A stretch of 64,000 nucleotides of DNA from NCBI GenBank assembly GCA_026645735.1, contig JAPKMT010000001.1, positions 1 to 64,000 of the forward strand. Reading direction: 5' to 3'. Made by a program: the position numbers and the translations under genes. Below, piece after piece: positions 54,007 through 63,002 of this stretch (position 1 is its first letter; each line of letters opens with the position of its first letter). The notes beneath the pieces were generated by a model. It saw nothing but the letters and a program-made list of their open reading frames with translations. It searched no databases and was not told the origin of the DNA. This DNA is from Flexilinea sp. GTDB lineage: Bacteria; Chloroflexota; Anaerolineae; Anaerolineales; Anaerolineaceae.

Positions 54007-55094
54007 TTTAAAATCCTTTCTAAAATGCGAGTCCAGTTTCGATTAAAAATATTCAGCACATCATCCGGTGAGTAGCCCCGATGCAACAGGATCGTTTCGA
54101 TTTTTTGCAGATCCTGGATGTCATTCATTTCTTCCGGAATATTGGGGAAACCAAATCCTCCATCTGCATCGGATCCGATTGAAGCATGTTTTGAATCGCC
54201 GGCAATCTGGCAGATATGGTCGATGTGATTGGCTAAAGTGGACAGGGTTACTTTACTGCGCTGGTCCCCGCTCTTCCAGTACGTATCCAGAAAACCATTG
54301 AAAGGCAGAACTCCGATCACACCGTCACGTTCCATCAGATGAGCGATCGTTTCATCAGCGAGATGTCTTTCATTCGGAAAATCTTTGAGAATTGCGCTGC
54401 AATTGCAATGGCTGGCCAGGATAACGCCTTCATAGCGATCCAGTGCTTCGTTGGCACTGCGTGTATTCATATGCGCAATATCCAAAGCAAACCCTTTTTC
54501 TGCCATCACCTGCATGAATTCTCTCCCATCCGGAGTAAACGAGACTTCCTTTAAATCGCTTCCGCAGCCACACCAGCGTCCACCGCCCCAAACCGGACCA
54601 ATGATTCGCATGCCCCGTTCGTAGTATTCATCGAGATCCTGATAAGAGCGCAATCCTTCTGCGCCTTCCCACAGGATAACCAGACCGACAGGATTTGTCT
54701 GTTGCGGATAGTGAACCGGCTGGGTCTCCCAACGGTTTAGATGCATTTTTAGAGCGGATCGATTCAACAGTATTTGGAACTTATCCGGATGTTGATCCTG
54801 CCAGCGATGATAGAAATCCAGTTGAGTGGATATCGATGCGTGGCATTCATCCGGTGAATCATAGGATGTTCCGGCAATTTTCTCTCCGGTTTGCTGATCT
54901 GGCGGGAGCAGAAAGATGGTGCTGAAAATAATTCCGATTTCTCCCTTTTGCATTTCCGGCCAGCCAACCGTTGCCTGATTGTCCAGGTTGTTCGGTTCGC
55001 TCTGGCGAATTTCTGAAACCGGTCGGGTATAATCCCGTTTTTCCGATAAAGATTCAAAAGCCAGATCCATATGTCCGTCAATAATCATTGTCAT
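54003..55094 (-). CDS. membrane-dipeptidase-like (peptidase family M19)
   Basis: 363 residues of the renal dipeptidase family. IIDGHMDLAFESL gives the first metal pair (HxD). GLVILWEGAEGL supplies the bridging Glu. LDIAHMNTRSANEAL and VILASHCNCSAI supply the two His ligands, and HASIGSDADGGFGFP is the closing metal Asp block. Relatives cleave dipeptides, often with D-residues, in the cytoplasm. No signal peptide is present. ATG 55094 is the start (a second ATG lies 6 bases further in). A small membrane protein is coupled downstream. Confidence 0.85.
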   Translation of the reverse strand: MTMIIDGHMDLAFESLSEKRDYTRPVSEIRQSEPNNLDNQATVGWPEMQKGEIGIIFSTIFLLPPDQQTGEKIAGTSYDSPDECHASISTQLDFYHRWQDQHPDKFQILLNRSALKMHLNRWETQPVHYPQQTNPVGLVILWEGAEGLRSYQDLDEYYERGMRIIGPVWGGGRWCGCGSDLKEVSFTPDGREFMQVMAEKGFALDIAHMNTRSANEALDRYEGVILASHCNCSAILKDFPNERHLADETIAHLMERDGVIGVLPFNGFLDTYWKSGDQRSKVTLSTLANHIDHICQIAGDSKHASIGSDADGGFGFPNIPEEMNDIQDLQKIETILLHRGYSPDDVLNIFNRNWTRILERILK

Positions 55095-55132
55095 TTTCTG
55101 TCAGCCCTTCCGATCTTTTCCCATTATACAAC

Positions 55133-55160
55133 AAAAAAACCGCACAATTCTGCGCGGTTT
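55133..55160 (-). terminator. terminator after rpsA
   Basis: Read on the minus strand, GAAACCGCGCAG, loop AATT and GTGCGGTTTT are followed by a T run and TTG. The pairing AAACCGC/GCGGTTT with a GC core is seen on the plus strand at 55136-55160. It starts about 31 bases after the rpsA stop. Confidence 0.8.
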
Positions 55161-55190
55161 CATTCCTTCAAATTTCACAAAAGAGAGTGA

Positions 55191-56402
55191 TTACTCGCCC
55201 TTTGCTTCCTCTACGGCTGCATCGAAGTCGCTATCCAATAGGGACTGCCAATCCATGTCAGCATATGCCATGGAATCAACTCGGCGGACTGATAAGCCGA
55301 TACGATGATTGGCAGGATCAATCTTGATCACACGTAATGTGACTTTTTCGCCTTCTTTGAGGACTTCTTTGGCATGTTCAATTCGTTTTTCACTGATTTC
55401 AGAAATATGAATCAGTCCTTCAATCTCATCATCCAGTTTCGCAAAAGCGCCGAATTTGGTCAATCGTGTAATGGTGCCTTCCACCAACTGTCCAACCTGG
55501 TATTTTGCAACGCGGTCTGCCCATGGATCTTCCTGGGTCTGGCGAATGGAAAGGCCAATGCGTTTCTTTTCTTTGTCAACGCTGATGACTTTCACTTTAA
55601 CTTCCTGTCCGATTTCCAGTGCTTCATTGGGATGTTTAATGTGATCCCAGGAAATCTCAGAAAGGTGAACCAGTCCATCGGCACCGCTGATGTTGATGAA
55701 AGCGCCGAAATCGGCCAAACTGGTTACACGACCTGTGCGGATATCCCCTTCAGTCAGGTTGTCGATGACACGTTCTTTGAGCGTTTCGCGTGTTTCCGTA
55801 CTGGCAGCACGTTCTGAGAAAATCAGGCGGCGGCGTTCGCGATCCACTTCAATTACACATACTTTTACCGGCTCATCAATCATTTTACTCCAGCGTTGTT
55901 CCGGAGTGTCACCGGTCATTGCTGCACGGCGGGACAGACTGATTTGAGAGGCAGGGATAAATCCGCGAATCGTATCCAGATCGACGATTAAACCACCTTT
56001 GTTATAACCGGTAATCTTACTTTCAAAAGTTTTCTTGGAAGCCAGCAATTCTTCTGCTTTTTTCCAACTTTCTTCTTCACGTGCGCGCATATAGGAAAGA
56101 ACTAAATTTCCGCTCGAATCTTCAGGATCAAGGATAAATACTGAAATTTCCTGATCGACACTCAGCCTGTCACGTTCCGCTTTCGGGATTGACTCGAGTT
56201 CCTTCCCAGAAATGATACCTTCAGATTTCGTGCCAACATTGACCAAAATTTGGTCTTGGGTAATACTGGCGATAACTCCTTGACGAGTTTCACCCTGGCG
56301 GGGAAAATCAATACTCATTCCCTTTGATTCGAGAAGAGATGCCATGTTGTCATCGGGGTCAAGGTTTACCCCCTGTTCATTAGGGGAGACGATAGGTTCC
56401 AT
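55191..56402 (-). CDS. rpsA: 30S ribosomal protein S1
   Basis: 403 residues with four S1 (OB-fold) repeats, roughly at 38-105, 125-190, 210-280 and 297-367. Diagnostic pieces: GQVVxG-like starts in each repeat, GLIVDLDTIRGFIPASQ, FGAFINISGADGLVHLSEISW and KVISVDKEKKRIGLSIRQTQEDPW, then FGAFAKLDDEIEGLIHISEIS. It binds mRNA leaders and helps initiate translation. The four-repeat form is common outside Proteobacteria, which use six. The ribosome site GGAG lies rather far from ATG 56402. A terminator follows at 55,160. Confidence 0.94.
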   Translation of the reverse strand: MEPIVSPNEQGVNLDPDDNMASLLESKGMSIDFPRQGETRQGVIASITQDQILVNVGTKSEGIISGKELESIPKAERDRLSVDQEISVFILDPEDSSGNLVLSYMRAREEESWKKAEELLASKKTFESKITGYNKGGLIVDLDTIRGFIPASQISLSRRAAMTGDTPEQRWSKMIDEPVKVCVIEVDRERRRLIFSERAASTETRETLKERVIDNLTEGDIRTGRVTSLADFGAFINISGADGLVHLSEISWDHIKHPNEALEIGQEVKVKVISVDKEKKRIGLSIRQTQEDPWADRVAKYQVGQLVEGTITRLTKFGAFAKLDDEIEGLIHISEISEKRIEHAKEVLKEGEKVTLRVIKIDPANHRIGLSVRRVDSMAYADMDWQSLLDSDFDAAVEEAKGE

Positions 56403-56663
56403 AATTTTGTTTTTTTCTCCAACAAGAAAGGTTATTCAATCATTATATATTGGTTTAATCTGCTTGACAAGATGAAACCACAGGAATTGTTGACAGAAAA
56501 TGATCGGAATACGAAAAAGATCTTTTGAAAACTCTTCCATTTAATATATTTTCTTATTTTACCACACTGTCCAAAACAATTATTTTGCAAATTTTATTTG
56601 CAAGAAAAAATACTTACAACGAAAATTGGTCAAATTTGTGATCCTGATCCACCCATCGCGGAT

Positions 56664-58247
56664 CTATGGGATGCCAAAAATTATTCCATCTGCGTATGTT
56701 CCGTAAACTGGCAGTTCCTTCAACAGCAGTTCCAACCATTCCCGATCTCCCGTATCGTTCATCATCTCCTGGTAATTAAAGACCACCGCATAGGCGTCGC
56801 GATCCAGTATTTCCTGTTGCATCCAGTCTTTTTCTGCTTCGAACGATTCGCGTTCTTTCTGATTGGCGGCATTAAACATCGGCGGCAGGATATAGGATGG
56901 TTGATCGTTTATCAGCCACAAAAAAGTCTGCCGGTTGCTGAAAAGAGTTGCTTTTTCAGGAAGAACGCGAGCAGCATTGCGCGTTTCTGATTCCTGCCAG
57001 GACTGACTGGCAAATCCTTGTCCGTCCTGGTGAAAAGTCCTCCATAAATCCGATTCATCTTCCAGCAGGAGCGCAGAAAAGATCAGAATGAAAAAAGCGC
57101 CAGCCAGCCTGCCCCGCAGCTTTTTCGAAAATAATCGGGAGGCGGAATATATGATCAAGGCGGAAAGGCATAGATAAAACGGCAGAAAGATGCGGTTGTC
57201 AAAAAGCGTGGATCCATCGATACTGGTTACCACAAAGATCACGGAAAAAAAATAAACCACAACCTGCAACGCGATTACATCGATTCCGGAGATTGTTTCT
57301 TTTTTTTCGCTCAAAGACTGGAAACAGGATAGTATCGTCTTGAAGAGAAGCGCTGTCAGAACAATCCCCAGCACAACTCCCCAGAATGGCAGATATTTAT
57401 CGACGAATCCCCCAAATTCCGGCAGGAAGAAACCAGCCAGATTGCTCAGTCCCTCCTGAATTTTATTATTCGCCGGCCAATGCCAGGAGAGTGCACGGTT
57501 CACTGCGTTCTCTCCGGCGATGCCGTTGCGGATCAGCCACAGACTGACCGGCAGAAAAAAACCGATCAGGATGCTGATCGAAGCCTGGATTTTTTTCTTA
57601 ATGGCAGGTACGCTGCAGAGAGCAGCGATCCATACTGTGAGCAACGTAGCAGCACCGATGTAACGAATCAGTGTCAGGATGCCGGTCCAAAATCCAATGA
57701 AAAGCCAAAATCGGTTGGTAGATCCGCTTTTTAGACGAGGCATCAACAAGAGCAGCGTACTCAGGAAAAAGGTCAGAAAGAGCGCTTCGCTGAGCCCGTA
57801 AACATGCGCCTGCAACACGGGTCCGCAGCTTAAATAACAGATACCGGCCAGCAACGCTGCCCACTCATTCCGTGTCATCTGTTTCAGCAGCAGAATGAAC
57901 AATACCAGGTTGATTGTATAACAGCACAGATTGATCCCCCAGGCAGCTCTGAAAACATCCGTCTTTTCCAGGAAGGCGGTTGCGGCAATGACCATCGAAT
58001 ACATGGGTGGAAAGTGGGTGATTAAACGCGGCAAGCCATCGCCGCCGATGCGGGCATAGCCAAATCCAGACAACAGACTGCGGGCACCTCCAAGGTATGC
58101 GGCAGAATCATTCGTTAATCCGACTCCGAATGGAGTGACATAAAAATACAGAAAAAGCGAAAGCAGGCTGAGCACGAAAATCCCGAACCCAAAAAATAAG
58201 TTCCGTTTGTGATTGATCGGGCTTTGTAAATCTGTTTGCTGATTCAT
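56664..58247 (-). CDS. GT-C fold membrane glycosyltransferase (family 39/ArnT-like)
   Basis: 527 residues with about 11-12 membrane segments. The first outer loop holds GVGLTNDSAAYLGGARSLL, with the Asp where GT-C catalytic acids lie, followed by LPRLITHFPPMYSMVI. Further on, LSCGPVLQAHVYGLSEALFLTFFL and WTGILTLIRYIGA match the PMT/ArnT layout; an outer C-terminal domain is short. It likely transfers a sugar from a polyprenyl-phosphate donor. It is the third GT-C type protein in the window. Acceptor unknown. The 261-base spacer to rpsA holds no gene. Confidence 0.7.
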   Translation of the reverse strand: MNQQTDLQSPINHKRNLFFGFGIFVLSLLSLFLYFYVTPFGVGLTNDSAAYLGGARSLLSGFGYARIGGDGLPRLITHFPPMYSMVIAATAFLEKTDVFRAAWGINLCCYTINLVLFILLLKQMTRNEWAALLAGICYLSCGPVLQAHVYGLSEALFLTFFLSTLLLLMPRLKSGSTNRFWLFIGFWTGILTLIRYIGAATLLTVWIAALCSVPAIKKKIQASISILIGFFLPVSLWLIRNGIAGENAVNRALSWHWPANNKIQEGLSNLAGFFLPEFGGFVDKYLPFWGVVLGIVLTALLFKTILSCFQSLSEKKETISGIDVIALQVVVYFFSVIFVVTSIDGSTLFDNRIFLPFYLCLSALIIYSASRLFSKKLRGRLAGAFFILIFSALLLEDESDLWRTFHQDGQGFASQSWQESETRNAARVLPEKATLFSNRQTFLWLINDQPSYILPPMFNAANQKERESFEAEKDWMQQEILDRDAYAVVFNYQEMMNDTGDREWLELLLKELPVYGTYADGIIFGIP

Positions 58248-58365
58248 GATTCAAAATCCTTGCTGTTAATTTTATACCTGCCTGATTTAATTTTGGATAA
58301 AAAAATTATTTTCAGTCTGCATGCTGTAACATGGCGCTTTCCAGGTATGCCGGTGCAATCTCATT

Positions 58366-58437
58366 CAGCGATTCGAGATTACAAAACAATTATTTTCTCG
58401 ATCGATTCGAAAAGCATGTCCATATTTCGAATTGCTG
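58366..58437. repeat. repeat element remnant (copy 14), hairpin half deleted, with 9-bp direct repeats
   Basis: Ends CAGCGATTCGAGATTAC and CCATATTTCGAATTGCTG, with a 72-base total. Part of one hairpin arm (CAAAACAATTATTTTCTCG) remains. AATCTCATT (58357-58365) and AATCTCATA (58438-58446) flank it, matching in 8 of 9 positions, like a target duplication. Confidence 0.8.
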
Positions 58438-58474
58438 AATCTCATATCGAAGCTGGGCAAGTGGTAAGATTAAC

Positions 58475-58597
58475 TAATAATTCGAAAAATGAAAAGAATT
58501 CGTTGTTGTTCTAATAGTTTTGCGCGAAGCGCAAAACTATTAGAACAACAAATTTTCTTGATTGATTCGAGAAGTCAATCCATATTTTGAATTGCTG
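58475..58597. repeat. 123-bp palindromic repeat element, copy 15, with 9-bp direct repeats
   Basis: Left end TAATAATTCGAAAAATG, right end CCATATTTTGAATTGCTG. The hairpin at 58503-58551 has a perfect 23-bp stem, GAA loop and GCGC tip. AAGATTAAC occurs directly before (58466-58474) and directly after (58598-58606). Confidence 0.92.
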
Positions 58598-58692
58598 AAG
58601 ATTAACCAAAAAATTGAAAATAAATATTCTGCTTGAGAGGTAGATCAGAGCACACATTATTCATCCCCTATCAATACGATTGGCTCGATGGA

Positions 58693-58809
58693 CAATAATT
58701 CGAAAAACGGAAAATCCATCTAAGCAATCGATAACACTTATTGTTGTTTTTACGCAAAGCGCAAAAATATCAGAACCATTAAGAAGCCTCCACAAAATTC
58801 GAAACATTT
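58693..58809. repeat. decayed palindromic repeat element, copy 16
   Basis: Left end CAATAATTCGAAAAACGG, right end weak (CCACAAAATTCGAAACATT). The centre GTTTTTACGC/GCGCAAAAAT keeps the tip (TACGCAAAGCGCA), but the outer stem no longer pairs. It is the copy nearest secA. With copies 14 and 15 it fills most of the 647-base spacer before secA. Confidence 0.75.
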
Positions 58810-58894
58810 TTCTCTGAATTATGGGGTAGAAAAAAAAGATTGGCGATGATCATCCTGTGAATAGCAGTCAGGAAAACCTGTTACGGAGATTTGT

Positions 58895-61800
58895 ATGTTT
58901 AAAAAAGTAAAAATCGCTTTGGGTCTGGATCCAGTTCAAAAACGTTTAGACGCGTATATCAAAGTGGTTGAGCAAGTCAACCAACTGGAATCCGCCTATG
59001 AAAAATTGTCCGAAGAAGAGCTGAAGAACAAGTCGCTTGAATTTCGAAAGCGTCTTTCTCAGGGTGAAACCTTAAACGATTTTCTTCCGGAAGCTTTTGC
59101 GGCAGTGCGGGAGGCCAGCAAACGGGTATTGGGTATGCGCCATTATGACGTCCAATTGATTGGCGGTATGGCGCTGCACGACGGGAATATTGCCGAGATG
59201 AGAACTGGTGAAGGCAAAACCCTGGTCGCCACGTTGGCAGTGTATCTGAATGCGCTTTCCGAAAAGGGTGTACATCTGATCACCGTCAATGATTATCTGG
59301 CGCGGCGTGATGCGCGCTGGATGGCCCCGATTTATCAATTGCTGGGTCTCAGTATCGGCGTCCTGCAGATGGCAGCCCGTACCGATAACGGTAAGAAGGC
59401 CTTTCTGGTCGATTTCAGCGTTTCATCCCCAAGAGAAGATCAGGATCATTTGCGGTTGGTCCCTCGAAAAGAAGCCTATGATGCGGACATTACCTATGGT
59501 ACGAACAGTGAATTCGGTTTTGATTACCTTCGTGATAATATGACCATGAACCTGGAGGACCGTGTCCAGCGTGGTCATCATTACGCGATCGTGGATGAAG
59601 TTGACAACGTCCTGATCGATGAAGCCCGTACTCCATTGATTATTTCCGGTCCCGCATCGGATGATGTGGAAGAGTACTACCGCATGGCCAAGGTGGTCAA
59701 GCAGCTTCTTCCTGAAGAATACGAGGTCAGCGAGAAAGATCAGAATGTGTATCTTACGGACAACGGAATGGACCATGTCGAGGAATTGCTTGGAATGGTA
59801 TTGAGGGACCCCAACCGTCCGGAAGAGGTCACGATTGAACAGGAACGCATGATGGGGTATCTGAATCAGGCGCTGCGTGCTGAATTTCTCTACAAGCGCA
59901 ATAAGGAATACCTGGTTCAATCCAACAAAGTTATCATCATTGACAGTTTTACCGGTCGTCTGATGCCGGGGCGCCGATGGTCCAACGGACTGCATCAGGC
60001 CATCGAGGCTAAAGAAGGTGTGAAAGTTGAACCGGAAAATGTGACCTACGCAACGATTACGCTCCAGAATTACTATCGTATGTATCAGAAAATCGCTGGT
60101 ATGACCGGTACGGCGCTGACTGAAAAGGAAGAGTTCTACAAAATCTATCTTTTGGATGTGATTCCGATTCCGACAAATCTGGAATATACTGCTCATTTGT
60201 CCGGCAGCAGCCTGGTTGAAAAAGAAGCGAAGGATGAATTTGGATACAAATACATTTACTATGCCGAACCTAAACACACAGATCTGCCGTTGTTTTACAA
60301 GCGCAAAGATTACCCGGATGTCATTTACCAATCCGAAGAAGCGAAATTTCGGGCAATAACCATTGAAATCCTCAAAAATCATGTCATCGGACGACCGCAG
60401 CTCATCGGTACGGCATCGGTTGAACATTCTGAATATCTGGCAAGCCGGTTAAAACAGGAACCATTGCGGCGGCTGGTGCAGGTGTTAATGCTGCGCAGAG
60501 CCTGGATGGAACAGAATCAGATCAAGGATCTGGAATCGCCGATTAAAGAATTCATTCCTTTCAATAAATCCATCCTGGATATCAACGCCGGTGATTTGCG
60601 GCCGATGGCACGCCAACTCGGCGTTTCTCTGAATATTGAGGAGTCGGAAAACAAACCCTACCTCATGAAAGAATTCAACCTGTCCGAAGCAGACATGGAT
60701 CGTTTTCTGGAAGTTGTCGCTGCCGGAATCAATCCTCAAGTCTTGAATGCCCGCAAGCACGATGAGGAAGGTATGATTATTGCGCATGCCGGTGCCTACG
60801 GTGCGGTGACCATCGCAACGAACATGGCAGGGCGTGGTGTCGATATCAAATTGGGCGGAGAACTGGATGAAGAGATCCTGCGGGATACCAATCGTGTGCT
60901 AAGCCGGCTGGGAATTGATCCATACAATCTGACGGTCGAAGAACGCTACGAAGCCATCCAGAAAATTGCGGTGGAAGAGTATGGGCTATATGAAGAATCC
61001 GTCAAAGGATACATCAACTTTGTCGATCACATGAAACTGGTTCGTTCTCTGGGTGGTTTGCATGTGATCGGATCCGAACGCCATGAATCCCGCCGTATCG
61101 ATAACCAATTGCGTGGCCGGGCTGCCCGTCAGGGCGATCCCGGATCTTCGCGCTTTTACCTGTCATTGCAGGATGAAATTGTCCGGCTCTTTGGTGGACA
61201 GCAACTGGAAAACGTCCTGAAACGCGTCAATTTGATCGATGAAAATGTGCCGCTGGAAAACAATCTCTTCTCCCGCATGATCGAACAGGCACAGGAACGG
61301 GTGGAAGGAACGAATTTTGACATCCGCAAACATACGCTGGAATATGACGATGTGTTGAATACTCAGAGAAAACGCATTTATGATCAGCGGGACCAGGCGT
61401 TTGTCAAGGCTGATTTGAGCGAAGATATTTATGCCCTGCTTGAAACGGATTTGAAAAACCATCTCGAAAAATCCAAAGAAGAAGAGAAGTGGAAACTGGC
61501 CGCCTATCTGGACAGTGTTCAGCCTGCCATTGAATTGGAAGGAATATTCCTGCCTTCTTTTTCACAAAAGAGACTCATCCAGTTCCTGCAAAAGACGATC
61601 GGAGAAAAACCTTCCCGCGAGAATTTAATGTCATCGCTGATTGCATTTGGCAAAAAAGCATTTGAAATCGAAAACCGCGTTGGTATGGAAATCATGGAAA
61701 AACTGGTTGAGAACAACCGGACAGGTTATGAGACACAATTAGCAGAACGTCAGAATAACTTTGAGCTTTTTGTTGATTCTTTGAAGGATAAATTGAAACA

Positions 61801-62995
61801 GAAACGCGAAACAGAGGATCTCAACCAACTGGCTGAACCGCTTCGACCGCAGGATGTACTGGCTGATGCTTCCAGTTTCGCCAAAGTAGCCTTTCGGTTG
61901 AATCCGGAGAAACAGCGCCTGCTGGTGGAAGGTGATGATACAGTTTTAGACGAACTGCGGGATCAGATCACCAGTGCTTTGTTCAGCGTATTTGTTCAGC
62001 GTCTGAATCTTGTCATCAACAATCGCTTAAGCGGTGATTACAGCGCGCCTTCAGAGCCTGTTGCCATCGGTGACTGGGATTCACTCGGTAGGAATGTGAT
62101 GCACGCGGTTGAAAAGGCTTATACGCTGCGTGCCGAAAAGCTTTTTGGCAACCAGGCACAGATCCAGGCGGATCTTACGGAAGCGCTCAAAACCTATCAG
62201 CCGGGGAATCTGACCGATCTGCAATGGGTGCAGCTTCTACGGACGATGAGCCAGGGTCAGCACATCGCATTTGATGCAAAGACGCACCGCAAGTCGACAA
62301 AAACCTTTACGCGCTGCAGTTTTATTTACTACAGCGGTCAGCTTCTGGAAGACCTGGAAGCGGATGAACTGCACCAGATGATCTGGGATCATTATATGGA
62401 TGCCATGCAAGGCCAGCGTATGATTTTTGGCTGGATTGATTGGAGCAGAATTCGCACGAACAATCTGACACTGAGCCAGTTGAAACCGGAAATTCAGGAT
62501 CGGATTAGCCAGGAACTTGGGGAGGAGAAATTTACAGACATGATGAATCTTCCTCCCATGGAAATCGTGGGGGAACCACAGCTTTCGATTCAATCCATTT
62601 TGGGACAACGCCTTCAGAATGAAGTACATCGTCAGGTGTTGCTGCGCAGCATCACCAGCCAATGGGTCGATTACCTGACCCAGATTGAAGGCTTGCGTGT
62701 CTCCATCAGCATGGAAAGTTACGCGCAGCGCAATCCACTGGTCGTGTATAAAATGAAAGCGGCGGAATTATTTACACAGTTGCTGAATGATATTCGCCAA
62801 AATGTTGTTGAGCGGATGTTTATTGCGTTGCCTGCCCTCTCCATGCTGTCCGTTTCAGACCGAACGCCCGCTGCGACGGACAACGCTGAAAACAATGAAG
62901 CACCGCAACAGCAGAAACCGGCTGCTGAGAAATCCGAGCGCGAGACAAAAGGTCCGGATTCCCGGAAAAAAGAGAAAAAACAGAAAAGGAAATAA
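58895..62995 (+). CDS. secA: preprotein translocase subunit SecA, enlarged
   Basis: 1366 residues against 901 in E. coli. NBD1 has MRTGEGKTLVATLAVYLNAL (Walker A, 105-109), AIVDEVDNVLIDEARTPLII (DEAD-like), TYGTNSEFGFDYLRDNM. NBD2 has LIGTASVEHSEYLASRL, VLNARKHDEEGMIIAHAG, TNMAGRGVDIKLGG and GSERHESRRIDNQLRGRAARQGDPG. Extra sequence lies at about 522-610 (between SVEHSE and VLNARK), about 30 residues before GGLHVIG, and some 245 residues in the helical C-terminal region. The C-terminus is Lys-rich with no zinc-finger cysteines. ATG 58895 follows GGAG. It drives Sec-dependent export. The frame is continuous, so the insertions look real. Confidence 0.93.
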   Translation: MFKKVKIALGLDPVQKRLDAYIKVVEQVNQLESAYEKLSEEELKNKSLEFRKRLSQGETLNDFLPEAFAAVREASKRVLGMRHYDVQLIGGMALHDGNIAEMRTGEGKTLVATLAVYLNALSEKGVHLITVNDYLARRDARWMAPIYQLLGLSIGVLQMAARTDNGKKAFLVDFSVSSPREDQDHLRLVPRKEAYDADITYGTNSEFGFDYLRDNMTMNLEDRVQRGHHYAIVDEVDNVLIDEARTPLIISGPASDDVEEYYRMAKVVKQLLPEEYEVSEKDQNVYLTDNGMDHVEELLGMVLRDPNRPEEVTIEQERMMGYLNQALRAEFLYKRNKEYLVQSNKVIIIDSFTGRLMPGRRWSNGLHQAIEAKEGVKVEPENVTYATITLQNYYRMYQKIAGMTGTALTEKEEFYKIYLLDVIPIPTNLEYTAHLSGSSLVEKEAKDEFGYKYIYYAEPKHTDLPLFYKRKDYPDVIYQSEEAKFRAITIEILKNHVIGRPQLIGTASVEHSEYLASRLKQEPLRRLVQVLMLRRAWMEQNQIKDLESPIKEFIPFNKSILDINAGDLRPMARQLGVSLNIEESENKPYLMKEFNLSEADMDRFLEVVAAGINPQVLNARKHDEEGMIIAHAGAYGAVTIATNMAGRGVDIKLGGELDEEILRDTNRVLSRLGIDPYNLTVEERYEAIQKIAVEEYGLYEESVKGYINFVDHMKLVRSLGGLHVIGSERHESRRIDNQLRGRAARQGDPGSSRFYLSLQDEIVRLFGGQQLENVLKRVNLIDENVPLENNLFSRMIEQAQERVEGTNFDIRKHTLEYDDVLNTQRKRIYDQRDQAFVKADLSEDIYALLETDLKNHLEKSKEEEKWKLAAYLDSVQPAIELEGIFLPSFSQKRLIQFLQKTIGEKPSRENLMSSLIAFGKKAFEIENRVGMEIMEKLVENNRTGYETQLAERQNNFELFVDSLKDKLKQKRETEDLNQLAEPLRPQDVLADASSFAKVAFRLNPEKQRLLVEGDDTVLDELRDQITSALFSVFVQRLNLVINNRLSGDYSAPSEPVAIGDWDSLGRNVMHAVEKAYTLRAEKLFGNQAQIQADLTEALKTYQPGNLTDLQWVQLLRTMSQGQHIAFDAKTHRKSTKTFTRCSFIYYSGQLLEDLEADELHQMIWDHYMDAMQGQRMIFGWIDWSRIRTNNLTLSQLKPEIQDRISQELGEEKFTDMMNLPPMEIVGEPQLSIQSILGQRLQNEVHRQVLLRSITSQWVDYLTQIEGLRVSISMESYAQRNPLVVYKMKAAELFTQLLNDIRQNVVERMFIALPALSMLSVSDRTPAATDNAENNEAPQQQKPAAEKSERETKGPDSRKKEKKQKRK

Positions 62996-63002
62996 GCCGG
63001 AA

